NCBI RefSeq assembly: GCF_018130785.1
Contig: NZ_JAFCJT010000001.1
Coordinates: forward strand, 62,001 to 126,000
Reading direction: 5' to 3'
DNA from: Bradyrhizobium liaoningense
GTDB taxonomy: Bacteria > Pseudomonadota > Alphaproteobacteria > Rhizobiales > Xanthobacteraceae
Length of the DNA stretch: 64,000 nucleotides
The translations under genes were made by a program, and so were the position numbers. Position 1 is the stretch's first letter. Each line of letters begins with the position of its first letter. Shown here one piece after another: positions 35,852 to 44,528 of this stretch. A model generated the notes under the pieces. That model saw only the letters and a list, made by a program, of their open reading frames with translations. It ran no database searches and was not told the DNA's origin.

Positions 35852-35958
35852 TCATTTCCGGGGCGCGACGCAGTCGCGAGCCCGGAATCCATCAGGCCAC
35901 AGAACACGTCGAAAAATGGATTCCGGGCTCGCGCCAAGAGGCGCGCCCCGGATTGACG
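35852..35958. repeat. Dispersed palindromic intergenic repeat, family B
   Basis: TGTCATTTCCGGGGCGCGAC pairs with GCGCGCCCCGGATTGACG at the right end; the inner arms are GAGCCCGGAATCCAT and ATGGATTCCGGGCTC, identical to those in the copy at 22389-22495. It sits between the dehydratase and the first SDR gene, within an apparent operon. Confidence 0.78.
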
Positions 35959-35982
35959 AAAAGAATTTCAAAGGAGAAAAAA

Positions 35983-36714
35983 ATGGCAGACCGCCTCAAG
36001 GGAAAACGCGCCGTCGTCACGGCTGCGGCCGCAGGCATCGGGCGCGCATGCGCCATCGCATTCGCGCGTGAAGGCGCAACCGTCATCGCCACCGACATCA
36101 ACGAGGCCGGCATCGCGGGCCTGACCAAGGAAGGCATCGCCGAGGTCGCAAAGCTCGACGTCCGCAACACCGCCGACGTCAACGCCTTCGCCAATCGCGT
36201 CGGCAAGGTCGACATCCTGCTCAACGCGGCCGGCTTCGTGCATCACGGCACCATCCTGGAGTGCTCGGAAGAGGATTTTGACTTCTCGTTCGATCTCAAC
36301 GTCAAGTCGATGCACCGGACCATCCGGGCCTTCCTGCCCGAGATGCTGGCGGGTGGCGGCGGCAGCATCGTCAACATCTCGTCCTGCGCGGCGCTGCGGC
36401 CGCCGGCCAACCGCTACGTCTACAGCGCGTCGAAGGCTGCGGTATCGCTGCTGACGCGCGCGGTCGCGCTCGACTTCATCACCAAGGGCATCCGCTGCAA
36501 CAGCATCTGCCCCGGCACCGTCGAGACCCCCTCGATGCTCGACCGCGCCGCCGCGCAGGGGCCGCAAGGCAAGGAGATGTTCGTCTCGCGCCAGAAGATG
36601 GGCCGGCTCGGCACCGCCGACGAAATCGCTTCCATGGCAGTCTATCTCGGCAGTGACGAAAGCGCCTTCACCACCGGCGTCGACCTCGTCGTCGACGGCG
36701 GCTACATGCTCTGA
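35983..36714 (+). CDS. SDR oxidoreductase, DHRS6/2-keto-3-deoxy-L-fuconate dehydrogenase-like
   Basis: 243 residues. Classical SDR: cofactor motif TAAAAGIGRA (NAD-type, with Asp in ATDINEAG), NAAG at the fourth strand, and the catalytic Ser-Tyr-Lys in NISSCAAL...YVYSASKAAV. The C-terminal region NSICPGTVETPSMLDRA and VSRQKMGRLGTADEIA is close to the DHRS6 branch, which includes bacterial 2-keto-3-deoxy-L-fuconate 4-dehydrogenases. That would oxidise the dehydratase product, an alternative to phosphorylation. AAGGAG precedes the ATG. The branch assignment is from pattern memory; the precise substrate is inferred. Confidence 0.85.
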   Translation: MADRLKGKRAVVTAAAAGIGRACAIAFAREGATVIATDINEAGIAGLTKEGIAEVAKLDVRNTADVNAFANRVGKVDILLNAAGFVHHGTILECSEEDFDFSFDLNVKSMHRTIRAFLPEMLAGGGGSIVNISSCAALRPPANRYVYSASKAAVSLLTRAVALDFITKGIRCNSICPGTVETPSMLDRAAAQGPQGKEMFVSRQKMGRLGTADEIASMAVYLGSDESAFTTGVDLVVDGGYML

Positions 36715-36734
36715 CGCTCAGGGGATCGCATCTC

Positions 36735-37481
36735 ATGAACAAGATTGATCTCAACGGCCGCGTCGCTGTCGTCACCGGCGGTGCGCAGGGTTTTGGCCGC
36801 GCCATCACCCAGCGTTTCGTCGATTCCGGTGCCAAGGTCGCGATCTGGGATTTCGATGCCGCACTGGCCGAGAAAACGGCAAAAGAGATCGGCGACAACG
36901 TCCGCGTCTTCAAGGTCGACGTCACCGAGACCGCAGGCGTCGAGCAGGCCCGCGATGCGACGCTTGCGGCCTTCGGCAAGATCGACATCCTGGTCAACAA
37001 TGCCGGCATCGCCGGGGTCAACAAGCCGGTTTGGGAGACCGATCTCGAGGAGTGGCGCAAAGTGCTGCGCATCAACCTCGACGGCCCCTTCATCGCCTGC
37101 AAGGCCATCGTGCCCACCATGCTCAAGCAGAAATACGGGCGAATCGTGAACATCGCCTCGATCGCTGGCAAGGAAGGCAATCCGAACGCATCGCATTATT
37201 CGGCGTCCAAGGCCGGCCTGATCGCGCTGACGAAGTCGCTCGGCAAGGAATTGGCAGCCCACGATATCCTCGTGAACGCGGTGACGCCGGCAGCCGCCAA
37301 GACCGCGATCTTCGACCAGATGACGCAGCAGCACATTGACTTCATGCTGTCGAAGATCCCCAAGGCGCGCTTTGTGCTGGTGGAAGAGCTGGCCGCGATG
37401 GTGACCTGGCTCGCATCCGAAGATTGTGCCTTCTCCACCGGCGCGGTGTTTGATATTTCCGGCGGACGGGCGACCTACTGA
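36735..37481 (+). CDS. SDR family NAD(P)-dependent oxidoreductase
   Basis: 248 residues. The cofactor motif is TGGAQGFGRAI with the acidic residue of NAD preference in IWDFDAALA. NNAGIAG and the triad in NIASIAGKEG...HYSASKAGLIALT are intact. The C-terminus (VEELAAMVTWLASEDCAFSTGAVFDISGG) is typical of 3-oxoacyl-reductase-like sugar dehydrogenases such as L-rhamnose/L-fucose or gluconate 5-dehydrogenase. It starts 21 bp after the first SDR and should act in the same sugar or sugar-acid pathway, perhaps forming the lactone or keto acid. Substrate unassigned. Confidence 0.87.
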   Translation: MNKIDLNGRVAVVTGGAQGFGRAITQRFVDSGAKVAIWDFDAALAEKTAKEIGDNVRVFKVDVTETAGVEQARDATLAAFGKIDILVNNAGIAGVNKPVWETDLEEWRKVLRINLDGPFIACKAIVPTMLKQKYGRIVNIASIAGKEGNPNASHYSASKAGLIALTKSLGKELAAHDILVNAVTPAAAKTAIFDQMTQQHIDFMLSKIPKARFVLVEELAAMVTWLASEDCAFSTGAVFDISGGRATY

Positions 37482-37489
37482 GGCACTGG

Positions 37490-37508
37490 CCGCCCCTGGA
37501 AGGGGCGG
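37490..37508 (+). promoter_or_regulatory. Hairpin overlapping the ribosome site of the serine hydrolase
   Basis: CCGCCCCT-GGA-AGGGGCGG, a perfect 8-bp stem with a 3-base loop, begins 9 bases after the upstream SDR stop. Its 3' arm contains the AGGGGCGG sequence just before the ATG at 37512, so folding would mask the likely Shine-Dalgarno. It may end the SDR transcript, control translation, or both. Confidence 0.5.
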
Positions 37509-37511
37509 ACC

Positions 37512-38684
37512 ATGCGGCTTGGTCGTCAGGATTTTGGGCGTCGGGATTTCGTGAAGCTCGCAGCGGGCGCAGGCGTGCTGCCGCTGCTATCATCGACTGC
37601 ACTTGCGCAAGTCGCGCCCAACCCGCCGAGCATCCGCCCGCCCTCGCCGGCCGAGCGCGGCGCCATGGCACGGCTCGCGCACAGCTTCATGGACAAGTAC
37701 GGCGTGCCGGCACTGTCCGTTGCTATCGGCTATGCCGGCGCTGTTGTTCATGAGGACGCCTTCGGTCTTGCCGATATCGAACGCAATGAGGCCGTAACGC
37801 CGCGGCATCTGTTCCGGATCGCCAGCATCAGCAAGATGATCACCTCGGTCGCGATCTTCCGCCTGATCGAGGAGAACCGCCTCAAGCTGACGGATCGCGT
37901 GTTCGGCCCCGGTGCGCTGCTTGGCACCGATCACGGGCCGCCGCCCTACTCTGCCGGCATCGACCAGATTACGGTCGAGAATCTCCTGACGCATACCGCC
38001 GGCGGCTGGAGCAACGACAACCACGATCCCATGTTCACGCATCCGCGGATGGATCATGCCGAGCTGATCGCCGGGACGCTCGCCAACCGGCCGCTCGACC
38101 GGCCGCCGGGCCAGCACTATGCTTACTCCAATTTCGGCTATTGCTTGCTGGGCCGCGTGATCGAGAAGCTCACCGGCCAGCCCTATGCCGAGCGTGTCCG
38201 CGCCGACGTGCTCGCGCGTTGCGGCGTCACCGACATGACCATCGCGGGCAACACGCGCGAGCAACGGCAGGCCGGCGAAGTCACCTATTACGGCCAGGGC
38301 GAGGGCCCCTACGGCATGAATGTCCGGCGGATGGACTCCCATGGTGGCTGGATCGCGGCACCGTCGGATCTCGTGCAGTTCCTGATGCATGTCGACGGCT
38401 ATACGAGGCCCGCGAACATCTTGCGGCCGCGCACCATCGAGGTCATGACCACCGCGCCCAGCTACAGCCCGGCCTACGCCAAGGGCTTTAGCGTCAACAA
38501 GTCAGACAATTGGTGGCACAATGGTAGCCTGCCGGGCACGAGCACGATTGCCGTGCGAACCCATGGCGGCTTCTGCTGGGCCGCCTTCACCAACACCAGA
38601 CGCAGGAATTCCGACATGGATGGCGAGCTCGACAATCTCAACTGGAACATGGCGCGCCAAGTCGGCGAATGGCGGGTGGCCTGA
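37512..38684 (+). CDS. Tat-exported serine hydrolase (beta-lactamase-like family)
   Basis: 390 residues. Twin-arginine signal GRRDFVKLAAGAGVLPLLSS with cleavage after LAQ. The class C beta-lactamase-like active site has SxxK with Ser105 and Lys108 (ASISKMIT), the tyrosine motif YSN in YAYSNFGYC, and a late region HNGSLPGTSTIAV in place of KTG. Such periplasmic enzymes are esterases, D-aminopeptidases or penicillin-binding-like hydrolases rather than true antibiotic-resistance lactamases. It follows the SDR genes by 30 bp and is separated from the GFA gene by 3 bp. Substrate unknown. Confidence 0.88.
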   Translation: MRLGRQDFGRRDFVKLAAGAGVLPLLSSTALAQVAPNPPSIRPPSPAERGAMARLAHSFMDKYGVPALSVAIGYAGAVVHEDAFGLADIERNEAVTPRHLFRIASISKMITSVAIFRLIEENRLKLTDRVFGPGALLGTDHGPPPYSAGIDQITVENLLTHTAGGWSNDNHDPMFTHPRMDHAELIAGTLANRPLDRPPGQHYAYSNFGYCLLGRVIEKLTGQPYAERVRADVLARCGVTDMTIAGNTREQRQAGEVTYYGQGEGPYGMNVRRMDSHGGWIAAPSDLVQFLMHVDGYTRPANILRPRTIEVMTTAPSYSPAYAKGFSVNKSDNWWHNGSLPGTSTIAVRTHGGFCWAAFTNTRRRNSDMDGELDNLNWNMARQVGEWRVA

Positions 38685-38687
38685 GCC

Positions 38688-39080
38688 ATGATCCGGGAGG
38701 GTGGATGCCTGTGCGGCGCGGTGCGGTTCAAGGCGGAAGGCGAGCCGCTCAACGTCCGCATCTGCCATTGCCGCCTGTGCCAGAAGGCAATGGGCTCGCC
38801 CTACTTCGCGCGCGCGCAATTCGACCAACGCGCGCTCACCGTCGAGGGCGAGACCGAGCGCTATGCGTCGTCCGAAAACATCGACCGCGTGTTCTGCAAG
38901 CGCTGCGGCACGCGGCTGTTCGCGTGGCGGCGCAACGGCACACTCGCGGGTGTCTCGCTGACCACATTCGACGATCGCAACGCCTTTGCACCGACCGAGC
39001 ACATCTGGGTCTCGGAAAAGCTCGCCTGGCTGAAGCTCGATGACGGTTTGACGCAATATCCGGGGACGATCCCGGCGTGA
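38688..39080 (+). CDS. GFA-family (glutathione-dependent formaldehyde-activating-like) protein
   Basis: 130 residues. The zinc-binding cysteines of the family are present: GGCLCGAVRF, RICHCRLCQKAMGSPYF, and FCKRCGTRLF. This beta-fold family was named from the spontaneous formaldehyde-glutathione adduct protein of Paracoccus, but most members have no proven activity. It starts 3 bp after the serine hydrolase stop, so the two are likely cotranscribed. It is convergent with the EamA transporter. Confidence 0.9.
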   Translation: MIREGGCLCGAVRFKAEGEPLNVRICHCRLCQKAMGSPYFARAQFDQRALTVEGETERYASSENIDRVFCKRCGTRLFAWRRNGTLAGVSLTTFDDRNAFAPTEHIWVSEKLAWLKLDDGLTQYPGTIPA

Positions 39081-39082
39081 CG

Positions 39083-39994
39083 TCAGGCCTGGTTTGAAGC
39101 GGACGCGCTCGCCGCCCGAGCGCGCTGGCCTGTCGTCGTTGCGATCCAGATCCCGGCAAACACCGCGACGATGCCGGCCGCCAAATTCCAGCGCAGCGGC
39201 TCGTTCAGCAGCCAGGCGCCGACCAGAGACGCCGTGATCGGATTGACCGTCACCGAGATCGCGACGCGCGTCGGCGTCGTCCGCTCCAGCGCGAAGGCCC
39301 AGAGATAGAAGGTCAGCGCTGCGCCAAAGGCGCCGAGATAGAAAGCCGCCAGCCATTGCGGCACGCCGAAGCCGGTAACAGGCGCAAAACTGCCGCGGAC
39401 ATAAGAAAGCAGGATGAGGCAGGCCGCGCCGGCCGCCATGCTCATGGTGGTGAAGGCGACCGGGCTGGAGCGCCGGATCAGCGGCTTCGACCAGATGCCA
39501 TACAGCGCCATGCATAGCGCAGCAGCCATCATCAGGAGATCACCGCGCCAGGCGCCGGATGGTGCCGAGGTCAGATCGGAGAGCAGCGCGACGGCAACGC
39601 CAAACGTCGCAATCACGACACCGAGCGATTTGCGCCAGGTCAGGGCTTCAGCACCGAGCGCAGCCCCGATTACCAGCGACAGCAGCGGAAGCGTCGACAA
39701 AGCGAGCGCGCCGCGTGCGGCGGTCGTGAAGATCAGCGATGCGTTGAACAGGATCGGGAACAAGGCGAAGAACAGGATGCCGAGCCCGGTCGCCGCGGCC
39801 CAGTCCCCTCGCTCCGGCCAGCGATCCCCGCGGAGCAGCGTCAGCGGCAGCAACAGCAAGAAGCCGATGCCGAACCGGAACGAGCCGATCGCGAGCGGAT
39901 CGAGGCTGCTCACGAGGTAGCGCGTGGCGCCGATCGAGGTGCCGCCGAGGCCGCTCGACAGCACGGCGGCCAGAACTCCGGAGATTTCGCCCAC
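39083..39994 (-). CDS. DMT-superfamily (EamA) transporter
   Basis: 303 residues, ten hydrophobic segments in two EamA repeats, starting at GTG with AAGGGAGGGAG upstream. Conserved features include GGTSIGATRYLVSSLDPLAIGSFRF at the start of repeat one and ALERTTPTRVAISVTVNPITASLVGAWLLNEPL in repeat two. It should export a metabolite or amino acid across the inner membrane. It is divergent from a LysR regulator 90 bp away, the usual sign of regulator-effluxer pairing. Confidence 0.9.
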   Translation of the reverse strand: MGEISGVLAAVLSSGLGGTSIGATRYLVSSLDPLAIGSFRFGIGFLLLLPLTLLRGDRWPERGDWAAATGLGILFFALFPILFNASLIFTTAARGALALSTLPLLSLVIGAALGAEALTWRKSLGVVIATFGVAVALLSDLTSAPSGAWRGDLLMMAAALCMALYGIWSKPLIRRSSPVAFTTMSMAAGAACLILLSYVRGSFAPVTGFGVPQWLAAFYLGAFGAALTFYLWAFALERTTPTRVAISVTVNPITASLVGAWLLNEPLRWNLAAGIVAVFAGIWIATTTGQRARAASASASNQA

Positions 39995-40084
39995 ACTCCC
40001 TCCCTTGACGAGCCCTCAACGCAACATACGAGGCGCGCCGAAACAGGGAATGGAATTTCCGTCATGCTGGGATAAGTTTTCGTC

Positions 40085-40951
40085 ATGACTGCTCCCGTTC
40101 TCGATCCCGATCTGCTGAAGGCCTTTCTCGCCGTCGCCGCGCATCGCTCGTTCACGCGCGCGGCCGCAACGCTCAACCGCACTCAATCGGCGGTGAGCGT
40201 CCAGATCAGGCGCTTGGAGGAGCGGATCGGTACAAAGCTGTTTCAACGCACCAGGGCCGGCGTCGCGCTGACCGCAGCAGGCGATGAACTCCTCGTTTAT
40301 GCGCGGCGGCTTCTCGACCTCAATGCAGAGGCCGTCGATGCGCTCCGTGCGCGCAAGCGCGAAGCCGTGGTTCGCCTCGGCGTGATGGACGATTACGGCA
40401 CGATCGTCATTCCGCCATTGCTGACGCGCTTTGCCCAAAACCATCCGGAGATCCGGGTCGAGATCGAGACCGGGCTGACCGCGACGATGCCGGCCCGGCT
40501 CGGCGAAGCCTATGACCTCGTCATCGCCATGCATCCGGAAGGACGCGGCGATGGCGAGATGCTGCGGCGCGAGCAGGCGGTCTGGGCCGCGGCCAGGACG
40601 TATCGAGCCGAAGCACAGGACATACTGCCCGTCGCGCTCTACCCGCCGGGCTGCCTGTTCCGGCAATGGGCCGCAGACGCCCTCGATGCCGCAGGCCGGC
40701 CCTGGCGCCTCGCCTTTGTCAGCCGGACGCTGGCAGCCGTGGAAGCGATCGCGGCGCAGGGCCTCGCAATCACGGTCGTGAAAGCCGGCACGGTGCCTTC
40801 CCGCCTGCGCGTCCTGTCGGACGGGCTGCCGCCCTTGCCGACGGCGGACATCCGCCTGCACCGTGCGCGCAATCTGTCGCGTGCAGGCGGCATGCTGGCG
40901 GATCATTTACAGCTTGGGATTTCGGAACCGGCGTCCCATATCCTGCCCTGA
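40085..40951 (+). CDS. LysR-family transcriptional regulator
   Basis: 288 residues. The winged helix-turn-helix is at 5-65 (LLKAFLAVAAHRSFTRAAATL, AVSVQIRRLEERIGTKLFQR), followed by a linker helix and a substrate-binding-like effector domain (REAVVRLGVMDDYGTIVIPPLL). It is divergent from the EamA transporter and probably controls it and itself. The ligand is unknown. The 90-bp intergenic region should hold the LysR box; no clear T-N11-A site stands out. Confidence 0.92.
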   Translation: MTAPVLDPDLLKAFLAVAAHRSFTRAAATLNRTQSAVSVQIRRLEERIGTKLFQRTRAGVALTAAGDELLVYARRLLDLNAEAVDALRARKREAVVRLGVMDDYGTIVIPPLLTRFAQNHPEIRVEIETGLTATMPARLGEAYDLVIAMHPEGRGDGEMLRREQAVWAAARTYRAEAQDILPVALYPPGCLFRQWAADALDAAGRPWRLAFVSRTLAAVEAIAAQGLAITVVKAGTVPSRLRVLSDGLPPLPTADIRLHRARNLSRAGGMLADHLQLGISEPASHILP

Positions 40952-41022
40952 CGCGTTGCCCCATCACCGGATTGGCCGGGTTGGCTGCAAGGTCACGAGG
41001 CACAAACCGGGATAGACGAGCC

Positions 41023-41703
41023 GTGAACATTTCCTTCTATGACCTATCGGTGTGGGTGCTGCCGTTGGTGCTCGCCATCACCTTCCACGAGGCCGCGCAC
41101 GCCTTCGTCGCATACCGTCTCGGTGACAACACAGCCTGGCAGCTCGGACGCGTCAGCTTCAACCCTATCAAGCACATCGACCCGTTCGGCACCCTGATCC
41201 TGCCGGCGATGCTGCTGTTCGCGCATTCGCCGTTCCTGTTCGGCTATGCCAAGCCGGTCCCCGTCAATTTCCGCAAACTCAACCACCCGAGGCTCGACAT
41301 GGTCTGGGTGGCCCTAGCCGGGCCCGCCACCAACATCCTGCTGGCGCTCGCGGCGGCTCTCGCGCTCCATGCCCTGCCCCTTGCACCGGCCGGCTCGGCG
41401 CAGTGGATCTTCGACAACCTCAAGAACGCGCTGCTCATCAACGCGGTCCTGGCCGTCTTCAACATGATGCCGATCCCGCCGCTCGACGGCGGACGGGTCG
41501 CGGTCGGGCTGTTGCCCCGGGCCCTCGCCATGCCACTGGCCCGGCTCGAGCCGTTCGGGATGCTGATCCTGATCGGCCTGTTGATCCTGCTGCCGCTCGC
41601 GGGCTCGCAGTTCGGTCTAAATCTTGATGTTATTTCAGGAATACTGCGAACGTTGACCGGTTATGTGATTCAGGCTGTTCTCTTCCTGACCGGCAACGCG
41701 TAG
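41023..41703 (+). CDS. Site-2 protease family (M50) membrane metalloprotease
   Basis: 226 residues starting at GTG (41023). The zinc motif HEAAH (His22, Glu23, His26) is in ITFHEAAHAFVAYRLGD, and the second metal-binding motif is NMMPIPPLDGGRV. About five or six membrane segments enclose the active site. Proteins of this compact branch (YwhC/SpoIVFB-like without PDZ or CBS domains) cleave within membranes, but most have no known substrate. It is followed after 44 bp by a membrane-anchored protein on the same strand. Confidence 0.9.
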   Translation: MNISFYDLSVWVLPLVLAITFHEAAHAFVAYRLGDNTAWQLGRVSFNPIKHIDPFGTLILPAMLLFAHSPFLFGYAKPVPVNFRKLNHPRLDMVWVALAGPATNILLALAAALALHALPLAPAGSAQWIFDNLKNALLINAVLAVFNMMPIPPLDGGRVAVGLLPRALAMPLARLEPFGMLILIGLLILLPLAGSQFGLNLDVISGILRTLTGYVIQAVLFLTGNA

Positions 41704-41747
41704 TTGGACAGAACACCCGAACACAAGCCGAAGGGCTCGAGGCCGAC

Positions 41748-42188
41748 TTGGTCAAAGCTGCCGATATGCTGATCGCGCGACGCGCGGACACCCGCGCCCG
41801 CGCCGATTTTGCCACCTGGAAGATGATGGCCAAGCTCAACGGGTCGTCCGCGCTGCCTCCGGAGGCCCAGGAGTTCCTCGCGAGCTACAAGAACCTGCTG
41901 GCGCAGATGAGCGAGGGCGAGGCCACCGAGGCTACGATCGGCGCGATCTACAAGGCCTACTACGCAGAGATGGGCGGCGCGGGAACTCCGCCCGACGTTC
42001 GTACCCGTCCGCCCGAGCGGGCGGCGGACAATGTTACCGCTTTCCGCCGTCCGGAACCGAAGCCGAAGAAGGTCAATTTCTTCGGGGCAAACGCAGCCGC
42101 TGGAGCCCAGAAACGGCCGCTCCCGGTGGCACTGATCTTCGCCTGCCTCGTCGTGGTCTATGTCGGGATCCGGCTCTACTGGCGCTGA
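41748..42188 (+). CDS. Membrane-anchored protein of unknown function
   Basis: 146 residues from a TTG at 41748 (GAGG five bases upstream); an ATG at 41766 would shorten it by six. The N-terminal half is helical and soluble (LIARRADTRARADFATWKMM, EAQEFLASYKNLLAQMSEGE), a proline-rich linker follows, and residues about 123-143 form a single C-terminal membrane helix (LPVALIFACLVVVYVGIRLYW). Thus it is tail-anchored with the bulk in the cytoplasm. I do not recognise a family. Its place behind the site-2 protease suggests it could be a partner or substrate, which is only inference. Confidence 0.75.
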   Translation: MVKAADMLIARRADTRARADFATWKMMAKLNGSSALPPEAQEFLASYKNLLAQMSEGEATEATIGAIYKAYYAEMGGAGTPPDVRTRPPERAADNVTAFRRPEPKPKKVNFFGANAAAGAQKRPLPVALIFACLVVVYVGIRLYWR

Positions 42189-42251
42189 GGCGAAGCCGCC
42201 TCGCCGGTCGCTTGCCCCGCGCGTGTAGGTCCTCGTCCGCCGACGGGGGTG

Positions 42252-43049
42252 CTACTTCTTCTTTTCGTTGAATATGACGTCGATGCTGAATTTGAGGCCC
42301 TCGTCCGCTTGTGCCGCGGGCGGCGCAGGCAGCGGGCTCGCACGATGGAGCATCGCCACGGCCTCATCATCAAATCGCTTGTCGCCGGATGATTCCTGAA
42401 TTTCGACTGACATGACGTTGCCGGTGCGATCGAGCTCGAAGGCGACCTTCACCTTGGCGTCCTTGACCTTGTCGACTTTCGGGTAGCGCTTGTGACGCTC
42501 GAACCAGGCGTTGATCTGCTTGGCCCAGCCCGCCACGAGCTTCTTCTTATCGTCCAGAAGCCCCTTTTCGACGATCTGAGCTTTGTCGCCGATCGTTGCA
42601 TCGTCGGAAGGTTTCCGCGGAGCGGTGGCCTCCGAGGCGACAGATTCGACCGACTGGTTGGTCTCGACCTTGGCTTTCTCGGGCTCGTCCTCCTGAGGCT
42701 TCTTGGAGTTGTTCTCGGTGACGAACTTGTCGGCCTCCTCCTCCGTCTCGGTCGGCTTCTCCTTCGGAAGATCGACCTCCTTGACGACGGCCTTCTGCTG
42801 ATTCAGCGCCGGTGAGGCCACCGACGCGTCACTTTCCGGTCCCGGCGGCAGGTCGGTTTCGTCGGCTTTCAGGGCGACCATCTCCAGACCGATCTCGCCC
42901 CCGTCGGCGCCCAGCCCTTCATCGAGATCGGCGGCCTCGAGATTGACGATCGCCAGCGCCGCACCGCCGACGTGAAGAAACAGCGCGAGAATCGCCGCCA
43001 GCACCCAAGTGCTGCGCGACAGCCATTTCCTGGTAGGAGGCTCGCTCAT
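42252..43049 (-). CDS. tonB: TonB-family energy transducer
   Basis: 265 residues. One membrane helix near the N-terminus (WVLAAILALFLHVGGAALAIV), a long acidic, lysine- and proline-containing periplasmic linker (PGPESDASVASP, PKEKPTETEEEADKF), and a C-terminal TonB domain (KRYPKVDKVKDAKVKVAFEL, GNVMSVEIQESSGDKRFDDE). It transmits proton-motive energy from ExbBD to the outer-membrane receptor encoded upstream in the same operon. Starts 3 bp after ExbD. Confidence 0.92.
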   Translation of the reverse strand: MSEPPTRKWLSRSTWVLAAILALFLHVGGAALAIVNLEAADLDEGLGADGGEIGLEMVALKADETDLPPGPESDASVASPALNQQKAVVKEVDLPKEKPTETEEEADKFVTENNSKKPQEDEPEKAKVETNQSVESVASEATAPRKPSDDATIGDKAQIVEKGLLDDKKKLVAGWAKQINAWFERHKRYPKVDKVKDAKVKVAFELDRTGNVMSVEIQESSGDKRFDDEAVAMLHRASPLPAPPAAQADEGLKFSIDVIFNEKKK

Positions 43050-43052
43050 ATC

Positions 43053-43529
43053 TCACTGCTTCGCCGAGCTTGCAGGCTCGGCTTGCTGCGCGGCTCCGCC
43101 TTGCGACGGCACGCCTTCGAGTGCCTCGATCTTGAACTGGGTAAACTTACCCGCACGCAAGATCTCAAGCACGTCGAAAAACTCGCCGTAAGGCACCCCG
43201 CGATCGACCCTCAGGAAGATCGGCTTCTCCCTGCTCATGTTGGGCGTATTCTCGAGCGAACGAACGAGGTCGGCGCGCTTGACGAAATTTTCGCCGATCG
43301 CAACCGCCAGATCCGACTTGATCGTGACGAAGGTCGGCTTGTCCTTTTTCGCCGGTGTCGCCGTCGACGACACCGGCAGATCGACCGGCAGGTCGACCGT
43401 GGAGAGCGGAGCTGCGACCATGAAGATGATCAGCAGCACCAGGATGACGTCGATGAACGGCGTGACGTTGATGTCATGCGTCTCGCCGAAATCGTCGTCG
43501 TCATCATTGTCTGCGAGCGAAACACCCAT
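43053..43529 (-). CDS. exbD: ExbD biopolymer transport protein
   Basis: 158 residues. Single N-terminal membrane helix with the proton-path aspartate in DINVTPFIDVILVLLIIFMVAAP, followed by a periplasmic domain (VFLRVDRGVPYGEFFDVLEIL-type). With ExbB it forms the proton-driven motor for TonB. It starts 3 bp after the exbB stop. Confidence 0.94.
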   Translation of the reverse strand: MGVSLADNDDDDDFGETHDINVTPFIDVILVLLIIFMVAAPLSTVDLPVDLPVSSTATPAKKDKPTFVTIKSDLAVAIGENFVKRADLVRSLENTPNMSREKPIFLRVDRGVPYGEFFDVLEILRAGKFTQFKIEALEGVPSQGGAAQQAEPASSAKQ

Positions 43530-43532
43530 GGT

Positions 43533-44528
43533 TCACTCCGCCGCGCGCGAGTGCACGCTGCCGTGGCTGCGGTCGAGATCGCGCGAGAGCAGCCGCCCCG
43601 CCGCGCCCGAGGCACGGTTGACAAGCTCGAGATAGCTCTTCGTCACGCGCGAGAAGTGGTTGTAGATGATGACGGCGGGAATGGCGGCGACGAGACCGAT
43701 CGCGGTGGCGAGCAGCGCCTCGGCGATGCCGGGCGCGACGACGGCGAGATTGGTGGTCTGCGACTTCGAGATTCCGATGAAGCTGTTCATGATGCCCCAC
43801 ACGGTGCCGAACAGGCCGACGAAGGGCGACGTGGAGCCGATGCTCGCGAGCACGCCCATGCCGATGCGGATGCGCCGCGCCTCGGCGCGCACGATCTCCG
43901 AAAAGCTCGAGGCTGCGCGCTCCTTGATGCCGGCATCGCTGGACAGGCCGGCCGACATCCGGGCCTCGCGAAGGGCCGCCGCCAGGAAGGACGGCAGGAC
44001 GCCCTGCTTGGCGCCGAGCGCCATCTGCGCTTCCGCGAGCGACCGTGCCTCAGCGATCTTCTTCAGCGCCGAACGCAGCTTGGCGGAAGCGGCCGACAAC
44101 TCGATCGACTTGGCGATAAAGACAGTCCAGGTCATCAGCGATGCAAAGGCGAGCCCGATCATCACCGCCTTCACGATGACGTCCGCCGACATGAACATCA
44201 CCCAGGGCGACAACTCCTTCATGGCCGGCGCGGCCGACTTCAGAGAACGGCCGCCGTCCGTCGATGCCGTGTCGGACGCGGGCGCCGCCGGTGCCGCGGC
44301 TGCCGGAGCCGCGTCAGGCAAGGACGGGCTGGATGAAGGCGGCGCAGGGGTCTGGGCGACGGGAGGCTGCGCAGCAGGCGTCTGAGGACCAGGTGCCGCC
44401 GCGGTCGGCCGAGCCGCTGCCGGGGACGCCGGCGGGCTTTGTGTCTGGGCCGAAACAGGGGATGCGAGCCAGGCGGCCGCCAGCATCAATGCTGCGGCAA
44501 GACTTGCTTGGAAGGACATGATCTTCAT
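43533..44528 (-). CDS. exbB: ExbB proton channel protein with long N-terminal extension
   Basis: 331 residues. A signal peptide (1-27) and a low-complexity Ala/Pro-rich periplasmic extension to about residue 100 ([20 protein letters not shown]) precede the three ExbB membrane segments. The conserved loop [19 protein letters not shown] and the second core [20 protein letters not shown] are present. This long form is common in alphaproteobacteria. It overlaps the PKHD hydroxylase stop by 4 bases (ATGA), so translation is coupled. Confidence 0.93.
   Translation of the reverse strand: MKIMSFQASLAAALMLAAAWLASPVSAQTQSPPASPAAARPTAAAPGPQTPAAQPPVAQTPAPPSSSPSLPDAAPAAAAPAAPASDTASTDGGRSLKSAAPAMKELSPWVMFMSADVIVKAVMIGLAFASLMTWTVFIAKSIELSAASAKLRSALKKIAEARSLAEAQMALGAKQGVLPSFLAAALREARMSAGLSSDAGIKERAASSFSEIVRAEARRIRIGMGVLASIGSTSPFVGLFGTVWGIMNSFIGISKSQTTNLAVVAPGIAEALLATAIGLVAAIPAVIIYNHFSRVTKSYLELVNRASGAAGRLLSRDLDRSHGSVHSRAAE

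Noticed and set aside
33891..35855. 654-residue minus-strand frame over the dehydratase
   Set aside because: Composition is that of a shadow of the dehydratase gene; no domain, and the plus-strand protein is clearly conserved.
37512..38684. Antibiotic-resistance beta-lactamase
   Set aside because: It has SxxK and YSN but lacks a clear KTG, and resembles the broad Tat-exported serine hydrolase family.
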